From positions 1-7,316 of the forward strand of contig JACQVM010000244.1 in the NCBI GenBank assembly GCA_016209785.1: 7,316 nucleotides of DNA, given 5' to 3'. The stretch is from Candidatus Melainabacteria bacterium. Its GTDB lineage: Bacteria; Cyanobacteriota; Vampirovibrionia; Obscuribacterales; Obscuribacteraceae. Below the pieces are notes generated by a model. The model was not told where the DNA came from. It saw nothing but the letters and a program-made list of their open reading frames with translations, and searched no databases. Shown in pieces: positions 6,128 through 7,316 of the stretch; within the stretch, counting starts at the first letter, position 1; each line of letters starts with the position of its first letter. A program made the position numbers and the translations under genes.

Positions 6128-7316
6128 ATGACTCCTGACGTCTTAATCTATGCCGAGGATCCTGGGGCAGCTAACTTTGTAGTGCAACTGCCTGGCAAGT
6201 TAAAGGAGCTCGGAGTTAAAACATTGCTCCTGGCAGATGGCTTAGCAGAAAAAGTTTTCCATGAGCGGGGAATTGCTTATGAGATTGCACCTAGAGATAA
6301 GGGTGTGCATGAGATCTTGGCTTTCTATAGTCCTAAGCTTTTGCTTGTTGGAACATCAGAAAACAAGGTAAGCATGGGTCTGGCGCTCATTGATGCAGCA
6401 AAACAGTTGGGAATTGTTAGTGTTGGTTTTATTGACATGTCTGTCAATGCATCAGAAAGATTTTGCGGTACAAGTGTTAATCCACTAAAGCATGCTCCAC
6501 ACTGGTTGTTGGTGCCTGACAGTGAAAGCCAGCAGTGTTATGTCAAGCTTGGTTATCCAGTAGAAAATATTGTTGTTAGCGGACACCCTCATTTTGACTA
6601 TGTTCAAGAGAAGAGGCTTCAACTTAAGTTGGTAGACAAAGAGCAGCTTGGACAGAAGGTTTTTCCTGATGCACCATCTGGTAGACTAGTTGTTGTATTT
6701 GTGGCGGAGCCACTTTCTTCACTTAATCTAGCGGCTTCACGATATGTCCCGGAGTACACGTTTACTGGTCGTGGCAAAAGCGAAGGTCGTACTTTTATTG
6801 TTTTAGAGGAAGTTCTTGATGCCTTGGCGGCCGTTGAACCTAAGCCATTTATAGTAGTTCGCCTTCACCCTAAAAATAAGCTTGAGGACTTTGAGCAATA
6901 CAAGGATGAAGTAGATGCTTTCAGCTATGGGCAAGATCCATTGGAGGTTGTCTGGGCGGCTGATGTCGTGGTGGGCATGTCGTCAATGTTGCTTGCTGAA
7001 TCGGTGCTGCTGGGAAAACCAACGCTTGCAGTGCTCCCTCGGGACAGTGAGAGGAAGTGGCTTGCTGGAGCAGTGTCTGAATATATACCTGTTGTTACTA
7101 ACCGGCAGGGCTTGCAGGATATTTGTTCTGATTGGCTTGGTAAATTGATGCGGAGTGAGAAAATACAACATAAGCCTTACGTGGTTGACCAGTCTGACGA
7201 TAGTTTGGCACGGGTTGTTTCATTTATTCAAAGACAACTGGCTAACCAGCAACCTAGGCCTCTGATCGAAGACGACAAGCTCATTTTGAGACCATTTAGC
7301 AAGGATTGTATAACAG
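6128..7316 (+). CDS. GT-B-like protein with apparent start of a C-terminal GNAT domain (partial)
   Basis: The frame stays open for 396 residues and runs off the window. Residues 1-370 look like two Rossmann-like halves of a GT-B fold. The first starts DVLIYAEDPGAANFV (4-18). The second has VVRLHP (243-248), and a donor-site-like GMSSMLLAESVLLGKP (283-298) precedes a short beta strand. This resembles UDP-GlcNAc 2-epimerase, CDP-glycerol transferase and SpsG/PseG-type proteins, but the N-terminal GxGH motif of PseG is missing, so no reaction can be assigned. After a short linker, LILRPFSKDCIT at 385-396 looks like the first strand and turn of GNAT acetyltransferases of the LRPxxxxDI type, suggesting a fusion. 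ATG 6128 follows GGGGGA 9 nt upstream and lies 14 nt after the oxidoreductase stop. The domain would suit N-acetylation of the amine made by the aminotransferase; that is inference. Confidence 0.75.
   Translation, partial: MTPDVLIYAEDPGAANFVVQLPGKLKELGVKTLLLADGLAEKVFHERGIAYEIAPRDKGVHEILAFYSPKLLLVGTSENKVSMGLALIDAAKQLGIVSVGFIDMSVNASERFCGTSVNPLKHAPHWLLVPDSESQQCYVKLGYPVENIVVSGHPHFDYVQEKRLQLKLVDKEQLGQKVFPDAPSGRLVVVFVAEPLSSLNLAASRYVPEYTFTGRGKSEGRTFIVLEEVLDALAAVEPKPFIVVRLHPKNKLEDFEQYKDEVDAFSYGQDPLEVVWAADVVVGMSSMLLAESVLLGKPTLAVLPRDSERKWLAGAVSEYIPVVTNRQGLQDICSDWLGKLMRSEKIQHKPYVVDQSDDSLARVVSFIQRQLANQQPRPLIEDDKLILRPFSKDCIT

Noticed and set aside
6915..7171. Short ORFs on both strands inside the GT-B-like gene
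   Set aside because: The continuous frame from 6128 has a good ribosome site and GT-B-like motifs through this stretch, so these are shadows.
6128..7316. Assignment of the last gene as PseG/SpsG
   Set aside because: The N-terminal GxGH motif expected of PseG is absent; only the general GT-B architecture and gene context agree.
1..7316. tRNA, rRNA, CRISPR array, insertion sequence or rho-independent terminator
   Set aside because: No cloverleaf, spaced repeats, transposase motifs, or GC hairpin followed by a T-run were found by eye on either strand.

Overview
The window is a bacterial surface-carbohydrate (O-antigen, capsule or protein-glycan type) biosynthesis locus of moderate GC content. 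It holds seven protein genes in two divergent groups either side of a 255-bp control region (2762-3016). Gene packing, Shine-Dalgarno sites and GTG/TTG starts are bacterial. Nothing fixes the species; a Gram-negative or a glycan-decorating Firmicute would both fit.

Leftward group (minus strand, 2761 down to 1). It starts with a glucose-1-phosphate cytidylyltransferase (RfbF/DdhA type, 1973-2761), followed by an extended short-chain dehydrogenase/reductase (1000-1989) that overlaps it by 17 bases. After a 131-bp gap comes the first two thirds of a CDP-4-dehydro-6-deoxyglucose 3-dehydrase (RfbH/DdhC/E1, 1-868), cut by the window edge. The last gene is diagnostic: histidine replaces the PLP lysine, and all four cysteines of the C-X57-C-X1-C-X7-C [2Fe-2S] motif are present. 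Together these genes point to a CDP-3,6-dideoxyhexose (abequose, paratose, tyvelose, ascarylose or colitose-like). The gene in the usual ddhB (4,6-dehydratase) position lacks the dehydratase acid residues and looks more like a 4-ketoreductase or epimerase, so a true ddhB should lie elsewhere.

Rightward group (plus strand, 3017 to the right edge). Four tightly packed genes encode a lysine-containing DegT-family sugar aminotransferase, a SpsF-like (COG1861) cytidylyltransferase-fold protein, a Gfo/Idh/MocA oxidoreductase, and a GT-B-like protein whose reading frame runs into what appears to be the start of a GNAT acetyltransferase domain. The set resembles spore-coat sps and nonulosonate (Pse/Leg/Kdo8N) logic: oxidise, transaminate, acetylate, activate with CTP. 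It matches no named pathway exactly, and the remaining genes are probably to the right.

The control region and the ddhC leader hold unusual symmetry. There is a 14-bp perfect inverted repeat spanning the ddhA start, a 10-bp one abutting the ddhC start (both with loops of about 45 nt that contain the ribosome-binding site), and a ddhC Shine-Dalgarno presented in the tetraloop of a GC hairpin. Upstream of the rightward genes are three helically phased TTGCTT repeats and a small palindrome in a candidate promoter spacer. No RNA genes, insertion sequences, CRISPR arrays or convincing terminators were seen.
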